A stretch of DNA of 64,000 nt from Kurthia populi. GTDB taxonomy: Bacteria > Bacillota > Bacilli > Bacillales_A > Planococcaceae. Position numbers and translations under genes: made by a program. Each line of letters starts with the position of its first letter. Position 1 is the first letter of the stretch. The DNA lies in contig NZ_JBHUOR010000045.1 of NCBI RefSeq assembly GCF_042686175.1, positions 24,182 through 88,181 of the forward strand. Direction: 5' to 3'. Under the pieces are notes generated by a model, which was not told where the DNA came from, ran no database searches, and worked only from the letters and a program-made list of their open reading frames with translations. Positions 53,806 to 63,343 of the stretch are shown in pieces.

Positions 53806-56043
53806 TTAACGATTCGTTAACACATACCAAGAGTCTTTCACAATCACCTCTATCGTTCCATCCTCTGCTGTATTTAACGTTGGAATTGAATTTGCGTCAA
53901 AACGCGCTCGAATTTCTTGCGCAGGGTGACCATAGCGATTATTAATACCTGTTGAAAAAATAGCAAGCTGCGGCTGCGTTGTTTGTAAAAATGCTTCTGA
54001 GCTTGACGTTTTCGAGCCATGATGACCTGGCGATAGAATGGTTGTATGAAGCGTTTTATCATCAAGAAGCTGTGATTCCCCTTCTGCTTCAATATCGCCT
54101 GTTAAAAGCGTTGAAAATGCGCCTTTCGACACTTTTAGTACCAGTGAATCATTATTTCCTTCATACGTCGTATCACGTGGCCAAATATACGAAAAACCCA
54201 CCTCTCCTTTGTTAAAAGTATAACCCGCCATTCTTTCTCGTACAGGAATATGTTGACGCAATGCTTCATCCATAACATCTTTCATAACTGCTTTTTGTGA
54301 AGAATTCGGTGTAATATGCACTTCCTTCACTCGAAGCGATTGCATGACTTCCTCTGCTCCTTCTACATGATCAGCATCTGCGTGTGTCAAAATAAGCGTA
54401 TCAATTGTGGTAAGTCCTCTTCCTTTTAAATAAGGAACGACGACTTGTCGCCCAACTTCATACGGCGAATCACTCGTTTTCCATGCTTCATCTTGAAAAC
54501 GTAATACACCACCTACATCAATGACATAAACACCTTGGCGATGCGGCAATTCAATAATCGTACAATCTCCCTGTCCAACACTTAAATACGTAATACGAAG
54601 CTCATCATTTAATAATGGATTTATTTCAAGCATCATGACAGGAATTAATATGGTACAACTAGCTATAATATAGCGTTTTTTTTCGAATGCCAAAAAAAGA
54701 ATAAATACTCCAACCATCGCAATGCCCAACCACAGCATATCTGGTTTACCCGGTTGCCAAAGTTGATAAGGCTGTTTTGACATCCAAAGTAAAAACGTCG
54801 TTAAATGTTCGCGTAGAGGCTCATAAATACTTAAAAACAGCGCGTTTAACTGTGGCGATAGATACGACAGCATCAAAAAAAAGATATTAAGTGGCAACAC
54901 AATAAATGAAAATAAAGGCACCATCAGAATATTAACAAAAAACGAGGATAAACTAAGTTCATAAAAATGATGTAACAGAAGCGGATAAACAAGCATCTGA
55001 CATACAAAGGTTAAAAAGAAAGCATTTTTTAGCCAATGACTTGTCATTAAAATTTTTGTTGAATAAATAAGCGCGACTGTAGCCAAATAAGACAGCTGAA
55101 ATCCTACTTGATAAATTACACTTGGATTATAGAGAACAAATCCAATAAAAGTTAATGATAATGCATCTGCAGCAGTTAATTTAGTTTGTCTAAGCTGTAA
55201 TAATACAACAACCATCGTCATAGCTGCCGAACGCCAGACAGATGCTGAACTCCCTGCAAGAACTGCATAAATTGGCAAAGCTATGAGCAAAATTATTTTT
55301 GCATGATGAAGACGCAAACCACAAAAAAGTAAAAGCTGATAAAATGCTCCTCCTAATAACGCAATATGAAGACCAGAAATTGCAAATAAATGCGTAATGC
55401 CTAATACTTGATAAGCACGAGATAAATCCGAATCGATATCCCGCTGATCACCAAATAATAAAGCCTTTGCCTCCGCTTGTAGCGATTCTGGAAAAGTTTC
55501 ATCAATATGTGTTAAAAGTGTATAACGATACCTTCCAAGCTTTGTCATAATTCCTGTTTTATAGCGAATAACATTAAAATCCTCAATGTCATATATACCG
55601 ATAGCATGCTGACTTTTTAAATAATCTATCATTGAAAATTGGTAGCGATGCAATGGCTTATTCGGTTCTGTTAGTTTCCCTTTTGCGTGAATTGTTAGAC
55701 CTGCTAGTGCTGTATTTTCAATTTGTTCTTTTTGTTTTGCACTCTCTATCGCATATGCCACATAAACTCGACCGTATTCGGACATTGCAAAGCCACGAAG
55801 CGTGCGACCGTTGATTTTTGTATTATCTTGAAATGTTAGTTGAATGGTTGATGGGAGAGTTGTAGGTAGCTGTGAGGTCATATGTGTACGCCAAGCTGTT
55901 AAAAGTATTAAAAGAAGTAGCGTTATTAAAAATAACGTATTGTGACGACGCCAAATAAGGAAAATGACGTAGGGAATAAAAATCAAAAAAAGCTTTGGCG
56001 ACACCGAAGCGGCTACTGTCGCTAATAATGTTGCCAAAGCCAA
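53806..56043 (-). CDS. comEC: Competence protein ComEC (DNA uptake channel)
   Basis: A 745-residue membrane protein of the DNA import machinery. Two or three N-terminal helices and a DUF4131 domain (LTFQDNTKINGRTLRGF) come first, then the Competence domain with HLFAISGLHIALLGG and many helices, then a metallo-beta-lactamase domain with LTHADADHVEGAEE and SPGHHGSKTSSS, proposed to degrade the non-imported strand. The first residues are uncertain: the frame starts at a TTG without a clear ribosome binding site, six bases after comEB, so coupling is likely. Confidence 0.93.
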   Translation of the reverse strand: MALATLLATVAASVSPKLFLIFIPYVIFLIWRRHNTLFLITLLLLILLTAWRTHMTSQLPTTLPSTIQLTFQDNTKINGRTLRGFAMSEYGRVYVAYAIESAKQKEQIENTALAGLTIHAKGKLTEPNKPLHRYQFSMIDYLKSQHAIGIYDIEDFNVIRYKTGIMTKLGRYRYTLLTHIDETFPESLQAEAKALLFGDQRDIDSDLSRAYQVLGITHLFAISGLHIALLGGAFYQLLLFCGLRLHHAKIILLIALPIYAVLAGSSASVWRSAAMTMVVVLLQLRQTKLTAADALSLTFIGFVLYNPSVIYQVGFQLSYLATVALIYSTKILMTSHWLKNAFFLTFVCQMLVYPLLLHHFYELSLSSFFVNILMVPLFSFIVLPLNIFFLMLSYLSPQLNALFLSIYEPLREHLTTFLLWMSKQPYQLWQPGKPDMLWLGIAMVGVFILFLAFEKKRYIIASCTILIPVMMLEINPLLNDELRITYLSVGQGDCTIIELPHRQGVYVIDVGGVLRFQDEAWKTSDSPYEVGRQVVVPYLKGRGLTTIDTLILTHADADHVEGAEEVMQSLRVKEVHITPNSSQKAVMKDVMDEALRQHIPVRERMAGYTFNKGEVGFSYIWPRDTTYEGNNDSLVLKVSKGAFSTLLTGDIEAEGESQLLDDKTLHTTILSPGHHGSKTSSSEAFLQTTQPQLAIFSTGINNRYGHPAQEIRARFDANSIPTLNTAEDGTIEVIVKDSWYVLTNR

Positions 56044-56048
56044 ATAAA

Positions 56049-56630
56049 TTACTTCGTTTCTAAAATGTGTTTGCCAAATAATTGCTCCACCTTCTGTTCA
56101 TAAGGTGCCAATTCTTCTGACGTTGCTCCTTTATCGCGCAGCTCGTTGAGTAATGAAAGGTATAACGTGACTTTTTCATCGCTTAAGAAGTCAATCTTAC
56201 GTTCATCAAATGGTACATGTACAACATTAACGCCTGCTTGTTTAAACAGTTCAATCGCATACGTATTATTTTTATAGTCTTTTGCATAATATAAATTTTT
56301 AATACCTGATTGAATAATTGATTTCGTACAAGGTAAACAAGGAAAATGCGTTACATATAAATCGGCGCCATTTGTTGGTGTACCATATTTTGCACATTGC
56401 AATAATGCATTGGTCTCTGCATGAACTGTTCTTACACAATGATTATCAACCACATAGCATCCTTTATCGATGCAATGGTCATCTCCTGATATCGAACCGT
56501 TATAGCCCCCTGCAATAATTCGTTTATCACGCACAATTGTCGCACCTACTGCTAGACGTGTACATGTGCTACGTAGCGCTAATAAATGACTTTGTGCCAT
56601 AAAAAATTGATCCCATGTAATACGCTCCAT
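56049..56630 (-). CDS. comEB: ComE operon protein 2, dCMP deaminase family
   Basis: A 193-residue deoxycytidylate deaminase-like protein. Zinc ligands are in TVHAETNALLQ and HFPCLPCTKSII. It is dispensable for DNA uptake in B. subtilis but is kept in the comE operon; its deaminase activity would supply dUMP for thymidylate synthesis. About 80 bases separate it from comEA. Confidence 0.93.
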   Translation of the reverse strand: MERITWDQFFMAQSHLLALRSTCTRLAVGATIVRDKRIIAGGYNGSISGDDHCIDKGCYVVDNHCVRTVHAETNALLQCAKYGTPTNGADLYVTHFPCLPCTKSIIQSGIKNLYYAKDYKNNTYAIELFKQAGVNVVHVPFDERKIDFLSDEKVTLYLSLLNELRDKGATSEELAPYEQKVEQLFGKHILETK

Positions 56631-56711
56631 ATGAATGCCTCCTAATGATGTCCTACTGTCTAGTTTATCCTTTGACTCTTTTTGACGTCAATGGTTTTAC
56701 AAGAGGTCAGA

Positions 56712-57359
56712 CTATTGTACAGTAACAAGAGGTCTCAAACGTTCAACAGTTTTATCACCAAAACCTGAAACTTTTTTCAAATCATCAATGCTTTGAAAAG
56801 GACCATTTTCTGTACGATATTGAATAATTGTTTTTGCTTTTGCAGGCCCAATTCCATTAATCGTTTGCAAGCCTGCTTCGTCTGCCGTATTAATGTTAAC
56901 GGCGGTTGTTGAAGATTGTGGTTCTGTAGACTGTGATGTAATCGCTACAGTAGGTGTTTCTATCTCTTCTCCCCGTTTTGGCACATAAATGACCATTTCA
57001 TCTTGTACATGTGCCGCATGATTAATCGTTTTAGAATCCGCATTGTTTTTATAGCCACCTGCAGCTATTATCGCGTCGTATACGCGGTCTTCTGCATTTA
57101 CAGTATAAACGCCTGGATTTTTGACAGCGCCCTTAACATCGACGGCTATTGTTGTTTGAATAGATGTCTGAGTAGTAGATTCTGATGTTTTAGATAAAAC
57201 TTGTTCGTTAGAAGTAGTTGAGAGTTGTTCGATAGGTTCTAAAGGGGTTGTGTGTTCCGTAGATGATTGTTTGAAGAAATAGAAGAGGATGGCAACTAAA
57301 ACAACGCTGCCAATTAAAAAATATTTTTTATTTTGCATAAAAAAAGGAATTAGCTTCAC
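56712..57359 (-). CDS. comEA: Competence DNA receptor ComEA
   Basis: A 215-residue membrane-anchored DNA-binding protein. An N-terminal transmembrane helix (FLIGSVVLVAILFYFF) leads to a serine/threonine-rich linker, a SLBB domain (VDVKGAVKNPGVYTV) and two helix-hairpin-helix motifs (LQTINGIGPAKAKTIIQY, LKKVSGFGDKTVERL) that bind double-stranded DNA. The start is unclear. The GTG at 57359 and the ATG at 57338 are both possible, and both lie within or directly after a terminator hairpin, which could limit expression. Confidence 0.92.
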   Translation of the reverse strand: MKLIPFFMQNKKYFLIGSVVLVAILFYFFKQSSTEHTTPLEPIEQLSTTSNEQVLSKTSESTTQTSIQTTIAVDVKGAVKNPGVYTVNAEDRVYDAIIAAGGYKNNADSKTINHAAHVQDEMVIYVPKRGEEIETPTVAITSQSTEPQSSTTAVNINTADEAGLQTINGIGPAKAKTIIQYRTENGPFQSIDDLKKVSGFGDKTVERLRPLVTVQ

Positions 57360-57392
57360 ACCTTTCTTTCGGCATCCATAGAAGCTAATTCC
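57339..57392 (-). terminator. Terminator overlapping the comEA start
   Basis: On the minus strand GGAATTAGCTTC (57381-57392) pairs perfectly with GAAGCTAATTCC (57346-57357) around a 23-base loop and is followed by seven T that touch the ATG at 57338. It ends the yqeG-to-yqeM operon and also hides the comEA initiation region. Confidence 0.85.
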
Positions 57393-57422
57393 AATATACA
57401 ATATTTTCTAATTTTTACAAGT

Positions 57423-58163
57423 TTATTTTACACAATGAAAGAAAATTCTTTCTGAATCAATAGCCGGTGCTTCATCAGTAAAATCTGCTGTCACCGTTAT
57501 ATTCGTAAAACCAGCTTGTTGTAACATTGTCATGTACGTTTCAATCGCATACGTACGTTGATAATGTTGTTCCTCGAAACGTTCATACGTTCCATCAGCT
57601 GTCACAACATAAAATAACATATCATGCTTAACAGAATGAGCCGCTTCACCTGGCTCAGTATCCCATAAATACGTAATGTCTCCATCATCGTATGTGAATG
57701 GGCTATCCATGAAAATTTCATCCATTTTATAAAGTGAATGGACATCAAAGAACAAGTGACCACCTGTTTTTAATGCTTCATATACATGTGTAAATGTTTG
57801 TTCTACCGCTCGTTGTTCTGGCACATAGTTTAATGAATCAATTGGAATTGTCACGACATCCAGGTCATTAAATCCATCTAATTCATCCATCGATTGGCAT
57901 ACGAAGAAAACATTCACATTTTCCTCATAGCAGCGTTCACTTGCAATCATCAACATTTCCTCTGATAAATCCAAGCCACTTACATTGTATCCTACTTTGG
58001 CAAATTCAACAGCCATTACGCCTGTACCACAACCAATATCTAGTAAATTTTGATTGTTTGCAGCCGGTGCATGCTTTTTAACCCATTCCACATATGTTGC
58101 ATACGGAATATCTGTCATTAACGCATCATACACTTCTGCAAAACGACCATAGCTATTACTCAT
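57423..58163 (-). CDS. SAM-dependent methyltransferase YqeM
   Basis: A 246-residue class I methyltransferase with LLDIGCGTGVMAVEFA near residue 45 and VVTIPIDSLNYV as motif IV. The substrate is unknown; the gene is regularly linked to rsfS and comEA in Bacilli. The start is taken as the ATG at 58163, which overlaps the rsfS stop by eight bases and gives the family N-terminus (YGRFAEVYDALMTDIPY). An upstream ATG at 58196 would lie deep within rsfS. Confidence 0.88.
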   Translation of the reverse strand: MSNSYGRFAEVYDALMTDIPYATYVEWVKKHAPAANNQNLLDIGCGTGVMAVEFAKVGYNVSGLDLSEEMLMIASERCYEENVNVFFVCQSMDELDGFNDLDVVTIPIDSLNYVPEQRAVEQTFTHVYEALKTGGHLFFDVHSLYKMDEIFMDSPFTYDDGDITYLWDTEPGEAAHSVKHDMLFYVVTADGTYERFEEQHYQRTYAIETYMTMLQQAGFTNITVTADFTDEAPAIDSERIFFHCVK

Positions 58164-58509
58164 TTGAATCAGTTGCGACGAATGTTTCTGGTGCATCGCC
58201 CCATAAACGTTCTAAGTTGTAGTAGCTACGTTCATCTTTGTGGAAAATATGCGCAACAACATCGCCTGCATCAACTAATACCCAGCGACCTGCGTCAAAA
58301 CCTTCCATACGTTTAACTTCATGCCCTGATTTTTCTGCTTGCTCTTTTACTTCACGAGCGATTGCTTGAACTTGACGTTCAGAACTACCTGTACAGATTA
58401 AGAAATAATCTGATAGTAAAGAAATACCTTGCATATTTAATACGACGATATCCTCGGCGCGTTTGTCATCTACTGCTTTAAAAACTGTATCTAAAAGTTT
58501 GTGTGTCAT
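58156..58509 (-). CDS. rsfS: Ribosomal silencing factor RsfS
   Basis: A 117-residue RsfS/Iojap protein that binds L14 and blocks joining of ribosomal subunits in starvation. The signature includes DIVVLNMQGISLLSDYFLIC and GRWVLVDAGDVVAHIF. It overlaps the next gene and lies two bases from yqeK, so all are co-translated. Confidence 0.94.
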   Translation of the reverse strand: MTHKLLDTVFKAVDDKRAEDIVVLNMQGISLLSDYFLICTGSSERQVQAIAREVKEQAEKSGHEVKRMEGFDAGRWVLVDAGDVVAHIFHKDERSYYNLERLWGDAPETFVATDSNE

Positions 58510-58511
58510 TG

Positions 58512-59084
58512 TTAAATTCCCTTCTTAGTTAGCAATAAATCATTGTAACAATTAAATGAATCTGGAAAAACAGGTTGGTGTTTAGACATCAAAAATTGAA
58601 TGGAATGACTAAGACATGTAATCATTAAGTCATTTAACTCCATTGATTTTGATGCTTCACGCAACATATCGACGTCTGGAAATTTACGATTTGGTTCAAT
58701 CATGTCTGCAATATAGATAATCTTTTCTAAATCGCTCATTCCTATTCGACCTGTTGTATGAAAACGAATCGCATTGAGCATATCTTCATCTTCTACACCA
58801 AACTCTTGTTTCGCCACATAAGCACCTACTGGTCCATGCCATAATTCATGATGATATACCAATAAAGTTGGATCCATTTTCTGCTCAATAATTGTTTGCT
58901 TCATCCATTCGCGGTCTGCATATTTACATGAATCATGTAAAATTGCTGCAATTTCCGCTTTTTTCGGATTTTGTCCGAATTGCTCCGCTAGAGCCATTGC
59001 TGTGTCTGTTACGCCAATTGTGTGAATATAACGTTTCTCAGGCATACGGTCTTTCATCGCGGCAAGTAAATTAACGCGTTCCAT
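58512..59084 (-). CDS. HD-domain hydrolase YqeK (Ap4A hydrolase type)
   Basis: A 190-residue HD hydrolase: His in RYIHTIGVTDTA, HD in LHDSCKYAD, and the later HGPVGA and HTTGRIGMS histidines complete the metal site. The YqeK family cleaves diadenosine tetraphosphate symmetrically. It overlaps nadD by 14 bases; NadD-YqeK pairing is conserved across Firmicutes and occurs as fusions in some of them. Confidence 0.92.
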   Translation of the reverse strand: MERVNLLAAMKDRMPEKRYIHTIGVTDTAMALAEQFGQNPKKAEIAAILHDSCKYADREWMKQTIIEQKMDPTLLVYHHELWHGPVGAYVAKQEFGVEDEDMLNAIRFHTTGRIGMSDLEKIIYIADMIEPNRKFPDVDMLREASKSMELNDLMITCLSHSIQFLMSKHQPVFPDSFNCYNDLLLTKKGI

Positions 59085-59643
59085 ATAATCCTTCCTCTCG
59101 AATATATTGTTCCACTGCTTCTGGCAGTAAATAGCGCACGGTTTTTCCCGTTTGTAGGCGCTCGCGAATAATCGTTGAAGAAAGGTCTATTAGAGGTGCT
59201 TCAACGAGCTCCACATCATATGTCGTCTCGCCAAAAAAACCAGGACGTTGTACCCCGACAAAATGCACAATTTTCATAAGCTCATCTATATGATACCATG
59301 TGCCAAGTGCATCAATACTATCTCCACCAATGATAAAGTAAAACATTACATCCGCTTCACGTTGCATTAACAATGTCATCGTTTCAAATGTATACGAGAC
59401 TCCACCGCGCTCGATTTCAAAAGGCTCAAGCTTAAAACGGGGATTGTCCGCAATCGCAAGCCTCGTCATTTCGAGGCGTTCTTCTGCAGTCGCATCACCT
59501 TGCTTTATTTTATGTGGAGGTACAGCATTTGGCATAAAGCGCACTTCATCAAGTCCAAGCTGGTCGGCGACTTCATTTGCCATTATTAAATGAGCAATAT
59601 GGGGCGGATTAAATGTACCACCTAATAGACCAATTTTCTTCAT
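59071..59643 (-). CDS. nadD: Nicotinate-nucleotide adenylyltransferase
   Basis: A 190-residue adenylyltransferase of NAD synthesis. GLLGGTFNPPHIAHL holds the HxGH-like ATP site, PNAVPPHK binds nicotinate mononucleotide, and DLSSTIIRERL is the ISSTxIR motif. The ATG at 59643 is chosen because AAGG lies nine bases before it; two further ATGs sit just upstream, inside the spacing. Confidence 0.95.
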   Translation of the reverse strand: MKKIGLLGGTFNPPHIAHLIMANEVADQLGLDEVRFMPNAVPPHKIKQGDATAEERLEMTRLAIADNPRFKLEPFEIERGGVSYTFETMTLLMQREADVMFYFIIGGDSIDALGTWYHIDELMKIVHFVGVQRPGFFGETTYDVELVEAPLIDLSSTIIRERLQTGKTVRYLLPEAVEQYIREEGLYGTR

Positions 59644-59654
59644 AACCATCATCC

Positions 59655-59957
59655 TTACGCGTGTGGTAATTCGATTTTACGGTTTTCACGTTTTGACGCT
59701 TGTTTATATAATACGACTGTTAAGCCGATTAATTGTACTAATTCTGCATCTGTGCCTTCTACTAATTCTGCTGCAACAACTTTTTTGTCATCTTCGCAGT
59801 TATCTAAAATACGCACTTTTAATAATTCGCGTGCATTTAATGCTTGGCGAATTTGTTCGCATTGTGCTTCATTGACGCCGCCTTTACCTACTTGGAAAAT
59901 CGGGTCTAAATGGTGCGCTTCCGCACGTAAAAATCGTTTTTGTTTACCTGTTAACAT
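59655..59957 (-). CDS. yhbY: RNA-binding protein YhbY (CRM domain)
   Basis: A 100-residue CRM-domain protein (B. subtilis YqeI) that associates with pre-50S ribosomes. LRAEAHHLDPIFQVGKGGVN contains the GxGG loop; the order aroE-yhbY-nadD is conserved. It starts directly after the aroE stop codon. Confidence 0.93.
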   Translation of the reverse strand: MLTGKQKRFLRAEAHHLDPIFQVGKGGVNEAQCEQIRQALNARELLKVRILDNCEDDKKVVAAELVEGTDAELVQLIGLTVVLYKQASKRENRKIELPHA

Positions 59958-60794
59958 CTATTTGTTTCCTCCTAAATTTGCGAGCAGAATGTCCTCTACG
60001 ACGGCTGCTTTGGGATACACGTCAGTCCAGTAACTATAGGCAAGTGCTCCTTGATGGATAAACATGCCTAATCCTGTCACGACCGTGGCTCCCTTTTCTT
60101 TTGATTGTGCTAAAAATGGGGTCATTAATGGATTATACACAATATCCGCGACAATTGCAGTCTTAGATAAATTTTCGAGCGATAATGGCAGCGCAAATTC
60201 GCTATGATTAAGTCCTGCAGAAGTCGTTTGTACGATAATATCGAATTCACCAAGTTGTGTTGCCGCTTCATCTAATGACAATGCTTCTGCATTTGTGTCA
60301 AGTTCATTACAAATTGCTTGTGCCTTCGATACAGTACGATTAGCAATTGCAATATTTGTATAGCCCTCCTGTACGAGTGCAAAACAAATTCCTCGTGAAG
60401 CCCCACCTGCACCAATGATTAATAGACGTTTGTTCTTATGCTGTGTACCTACCGCATCTTCTAACGATTTCACAAAGCCAAGTCCATCGGTATTATATCC
60501 TTTATACTGACCATTTTCGAGACGAACGACTGTATTAACAGCCCCCATCTTCTTAGCTAATGGATCTAGTTCATCTAATAGTGGAAGAATCGTTTCCTTA
60601 TGTGGAATCGTAATATTAAAACCACTAATGCCTAAAACTTTCATCCCTGTAAATGCCTGCTCTAAATTTTCCGGTAGTACATGTAGCGGTAAATACGCCG
60701 CATCACGTTCTTCCACTGTCATCCACGTATTATGCATAAGTGGTGACAGTGAATGTTCTATCGGATTCCCAATGACTGCATACCATTTTTTCAC
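59958..60794 (-). CDS. aroE: Shikimate dehydrogenase
   Basis: A 278-residue NADP-dependent shikimate dehydrogenase. The substrate site shows GNPIEHSLSPLMHN and NITIPHKE (catalytic lysine), and the Rossmann motif is IIGAGGASRGI. It reduces 3-dehydroshikimate in aromatic amino acid synthesis. The start is a GTG at 60794, six bases after GGGGG; the open frame reaches further up, into yqeH, but that part is not coding in this frame. Confidence 0.95.
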   Translation of the reverse strand: MKKWYAVIGNPIEHSLSPLMHNTWMTVEERDAAYLPLHVLPENLEQAFTGMKVLGISGFNITIPHKETILPLLDELDPLAKKMGAVNTVVRLENGQYKGYNTDGLGFVKSLEDAVGTQHKNKRLLIIGAGGASRGICFALVQEGYTNIAIANRTVSKAQAICNELDTNAEALSLDEAATQLGEFDIIVQTTSAGLNHSEFALPLSLENLSKTAIVADIVYNPLMTPFLAQSKEKGATVVTGLGMFIHQGALAYSYWTDVYPKAAVVEDILLANLGGNK

Positions 60795-60805
60795 ATTAAT
60801 TCCCC

Positions 60806-61909
60806 CTAAATAAGTGACGGACGAACCATTACTTCTACGCCAGCTGGTGCATGTGCTGCAATGACAACATCTGGATTTTGAATTGTAATCCAACCAAGAC
60901 CAGAAAATACGATATCTGTTTTTCCTTCTTTGATTGAAAATTCATGACGCACTAGTTCTGGTAATTGCTCGATAAACTCTTTCGTTGGTGGCGCAAGAAG
61001 CTCCCCTTTATGTGTTGCATAAAGTTCATCTGCATTTTCTAACTTCGTACGGTGAATGTTTAAGTCATTCGCAATGTGCACAGTAAAGTTTGAACGCATT
61101 CCTTGAATAAAATCAAAACGTGCTAACGCGCCAATAAATAACGTTTGTTCTGCATTTAATTGGAATGTTTTCGGTTTAATTTCTTTCTTCGGCATAATAT
61201 ATTTTAACTCTGACGGATCAATATAGTGTGCCATTTGGTGATGATTAATAATCCCAGGTGTATCAAAAATTGCTTTTTTATCATCTAATGGGATTTCAAT
61301 CATATCAAGTGTTGTACCTGGGAAGTATGATGTTGTAATAATATCTCCTTGTCCAGTTGCTTGTTTGATAATACGGTTAATGAATGTTGATTTTCCTACA
61401 TTCGTACAGCCAACTACATAGACATCTTCACCGCGACGATATTCTTCAATTTTTGTCATTGCTTCTTCAATGCCTGTCCCTTTGTGAGCAGATACGAGTA
61501 AGACATCAATTGGTTTTAAACCAAGTTGTTTTGCTTCTTGACGAAGCCAGTTAACAACTTTTTTAGGATTAATTGATTTTGGTAATAAATCGACTTTATT
61601 CGCGATTAAGAGTACCGGATTATTCCCTACAAAACGGTGTAAGCCTGGCAACCAACTTCCGTTAAAGTCGAAGATATCTACAATTTTCACAATCAATCCT
61701 TTTTGTGTACCAAGGCCATTTAAAATACGTAAGAAGTCATCATCTGTTAATGCGACTGGTTGTAATTCATTATAATTTTTTAAACGGAAGCATCGTTTGC
61801 AAATAATTTCTTCTTTTTCTAAAGCAGATGCTGGTGCAAAACCAGGTGCTTTTGGATCTTCCGTTTGGATTTGCGTGCCGCAACCAATGCAGTGTGGCAT
61901 TTCGTTCAT
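60806..61909 (-). CDS. yqeH: Ribosome biogenesis GTPase YqeH
   Basis: A 367-residue circularly permuted GTPase for 30S assembly. A zinc finger (CIGCG and CKRC) is followed by G4 (LLIANKVDLLPK), G5 (LLVSAHKG), then G1 (VGCTNVGKST), and G3 (FDTPGI), the permuted order typical of YqeH. A C-terminal RNA-binding domain ends it. It lies between yqeG and aroE. Confidence 0.95.
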   Translation of the reverse strand: MNEMPHCIGCGTQIQTEDPKAPGFAPASALEKEEIICKRCFRLKNYNELQPVALTDDDFLRILNGLGTQKGLIVKIVDIFDFNGSWLPGLHRFVGNNPVLLIANKVDLLPKSINPKKVVNWLRQEAKQLGLKPIDVLLVSAHKGTGIEEAMTKIEEYRRGEDVYVVGCTNVGKSTFINRIIKQATGQGDIITTSYFPGTTLDMIEIPLDDKKAIFDTPGIINHHQMAHYIDPSELKYIMPKKEIKPKTFQLNAEQTLFIGALARFDFIQGMRSNFTVHIANDLNIHRTKLENADELYATHKGELLAPPTKEFIEQLPELVRHEFSIKEGKTDIVFSGLGWITIQNPDVVIAAHAPAGVEVMVRPSLI

Positions 61910-61912
61910 AAT

Positions 61913-62431
61913 TTATTTTTCCCTCCAAGTTTCAATACCTTTTTTGCGTAAATAATTAAATACGCGACGTTCAAGGCGACGGTTTAATTTTGTAACAAGG
62001 CCGTCTGATTGAGCGACAGGTTTCACTAAAATTGTATGCAGATGAAGTGCATTCGCACCAAGCATATCCGTCATCATCTGGTCTCCTAGCATCAACACTT
62101 GATGTGATGGTAGATTCATCAATTGTAAACCACGCCGAAAAGCATTTGTTAATGGTTTTCTAGCTTGGAAAATGTACGGTAAATCAAGTGGTGCTGCAAA
62201 ATGCTTCACACGTGCCTCTTTATTGTTTGACACAATGACCACTTGAATGCCTGAATCACGAATAAGCTTTAGCCAAGCCATTAATTCTGGCGTGGCATCT
62301 GCGCGGTCCCATTCTACTAATGTATTATCAAGGTCTGTAATAATCCCTCTAATTCCTAAAGAATGTAATTTCTCAGGTGTCACGTCATAGACAGAATCAA
62401 CAAACTCTCTTGGCATAAAACGTTTATACAA
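61913..62431 (-). CDS. HAD phosphatase YqeG (phosphatidylglycerophosphatase-like)
   Basis: A 172-residue HAD subfamily IIIA protein with IITDLDNTLVEWDR, VIVSNNKEARV and MLGDQMMTDMLGAN. Relatives dephosphorylate phosphatidylglycerophosphate. The start is set at the TTG at 62431 (MYKRFMPREFV), six bases after GAGGGA, which reproduces the usual family length; an upstream ATG at 62461 has no ribosome binding site. It heads the yqeG-yqeH-aroE-yhbY-nadD-yqeK-rsfS-yqeM row. Confidence 0.9.
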   Translation of the reverse strand: MYKRFMPREFVDSVYDVTPEKLHSLGIRGIITDLDNTLVEWDRADATPELMAWLKLIRDSGIQVVIVSNNKEARVKHFAAPLDLPYIFQARKPLTNAFRRGLQLMNLPSHQVLMLGDQMMTDMLGANALHLHTILVKPVAQSDGLVTKLNRRLERRVFNYLRKKGIETWREK

Positions 62432-62484
62432 AACTATTTCCCTCATTTTTCGATTATTCATTGTGCAACAAGTTACTTAAACGA

Positions 62485-63261
62485 TTATAACACATCCGCA
62501 AACGCTTCACCCACTCGGATTGATGCGTTCTTTTGAACATTATTTAAGAATGTTACACAATCTTTTTCAAATAGCATAATCACTGTCGAACCAAATTCAA
62601 AATAACCAACTTCTTCGCCCTTTGTCCATTGCTCTGTCGTATTTGTCAGTTTAATTGAATTAACAAACATTGCACCCACTTTAATAAATGCAGCGTTTCC
62701 ACATGTCGCGCTTAATTCCGTAACAAGTCGATAATTATGCGATAGCGGTTGCTTTCCATATGTTAAACCTAATTGATTCACTGGATAAGAATGATTACCA
62801 AGCACATACTGACGAAGTACGGTCGCATCTAACGGACTATGTATACGATGATAATCTGCTGGACTTAAATAAAAGACAATAAATTGCCCCTCTTCATAGC
62901 GTTTCGCATGTTCTTCTTTCCCTAATAAATCTTGAAGAGAATAATTTTTTCCTTTCACCCTAAATTTTTGCTGTACTGTAATATTTCCAAAAGATTCGAT
63001 TTTTGCATCTACTGGGCTAACAATTTCATTTGAGGCAATTGGGCGTGCTTCTGTCATTAATTTTCTTGTGAAAAATGTTTGTAAAGTTGGAAATTCATCT
63101 AATTCTTTTGAAACTTCTGTTGTATCAATTCTGTAGAATTGTTTATATGATGGAATGAAACTTTTGCTAATACGGCTCGTCATTATATGTTGAAGCATTT
63201 TTGATGTTATTTTGTTATTTGTTAGTTCGATCATAGTGCGGTATACTTTTTCTTTAAGCAT
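62485..63261 (-). CDS. psd: Phosphatidylserine decarboxylase
   Basis: A 258-residue proenzyme that forms its pyruvoyl group by self-cleavage at a GST motif (FEFGSTVIMLF near residue 229; LGST in most relatives). SPADYHRIHSPLDA carries the conserved histidines. It converts phosphatidylserine to phosphatidylethanolamine. It is divergent from pssA, which makes its substrate. Confidence 0.94.
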   Translation of the reverse strand: MLKEKVYRTMIELTNNKITSKMLQHIMTSRISKSFIPSYKQFYRIDTTEVSKELDEFPTLQTFFTRKLMTEARPIASNEIVSPVDAKIESFGNITVQQKFRVKGKNYSLQDLLGKEEHAKRYEEGQFIVFYLSPADYHRIHSPLDATVLRQYVLGNHSYPVNQLGLTYGKQPLSHNYRLVTELSATCGNAAFIKVGAMFVNSIKLTNTTEQWTKGEEVGYFEFGSTVIMLFEKDCVTFLNNVQKNASIRVGEAFADVL

Positions 63262-63343
63262 CTAGTTTAAACTCCCTTGTTATCTGTTTGGTTTCTTAAC
63301 TAACAGTATAATAAAGCTATAAGAAAATAAAGGAGCATAATTT

